From contig DAOWDZ010000232.1 in NCBI GenBank assembly GCA_030638765.1, forward strand, positions 1-6,430: a DNA stretch of 6,430 nt, given 5' to 3'. The position numbers were made by a program, and so were the translations under genes. The notes beneath the pieces were generated by a model. It did not search any database. It was not told the DNA's origin and saw only the letters and a program-made list of their open reading frames with translations. Positions 6,386 to 6,430 of this stretch are shown in pieces; position 1 is the first letter of the stretch; each line of letters begins with the position of its first letter. The DNA is from Desulfocapsa sp. GTDB taxonomy: Bacteria > Desulfobacterota > Desulfobulbia > Desulfobulbales > Desulfocapsaceae.

Positions 6386-6430
6386 TTTGTCCCATAAGTT
6401 CATCGTATGTTCCCTGCTCAACTATTCTAC

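Noticed and set aside
6374..6421. Longer CNB protein starting at TTG 6419-6421 or ATG 6401-6403
   Set aside because: The AAGGAG site at 6380-6385 points to the ATG at 6371-6373, and the extra residues add no domain; the 6401-6403 start is still possible.
6424..6429. TAGAAT on the minus strand as a -10 box for the CNB gene
   Set aside because: The matching -35 region would lie outside the window, so a promoter cannot be judged.

Overview
The window looks like part of a Gram-negative chromosome. The gene content (a TolC-type outer-membrane channel, a lipoprotein and a c-di-GMP enzyme) and the style of the proteins fit a deltaproteobacterium (Desulfobacterota). That placement is inferred from resemblance, not from a marker gene. 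Base composition is fairly even and AT-leaning by eye. I see no insertion sequence, tRNA, rRNA, CRISPR array or prophage gene.

Layout. Three genes run on the + strand. First comes the 3' end of a large protein whose start lies outside the window (1-651). It has an Asp/Ser/Thr-rich tail and a hydrophobic C-terminal module, and it is probably the end of a giant surface or repeat protein. It overlaps by one base a 996-residue membrane-bound c-di-GMP enzyme (651-3641). That enzyme has an extracytoplasmic sensor region, a PAS domain, an intact GGDEF-type domain (GGEEF with I-site), a second degenerate GGDEF and an EAL domain with all catalytic motifs. After a 129-bp gap with a good sigma70-type promoter comes a TolC-family outer-membrane channel (3771-5261) with an unusual acidic loop. 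Converging from the right is a two-gene minus-strand unit: a stand-alone cyclic-nucleotide-binding-like protein (5840-6373), then 18 bases downstream an uncharacterised lipoprotein (5336-5821).

How they may work together (inference). The + strand set resembles, in parts list, a c-di-GMP-controlled large-adhesin export locus: surface protein, membrane GGDEF/EAL protein and TolC-like outer-membrane pore. It differs from the Lap system because the GGDEF/EAL protein keeps both active sites. The ABC transporter and adaptor needed for type I secretion are not in this window. The minus-strand pair has no evident functional link beyond proximity. Its CNB domain keeps the FGELALL turn but lacks the arginine that normally binds the cyclic nucleotide phosphate, and it has no DNA-binding domain.
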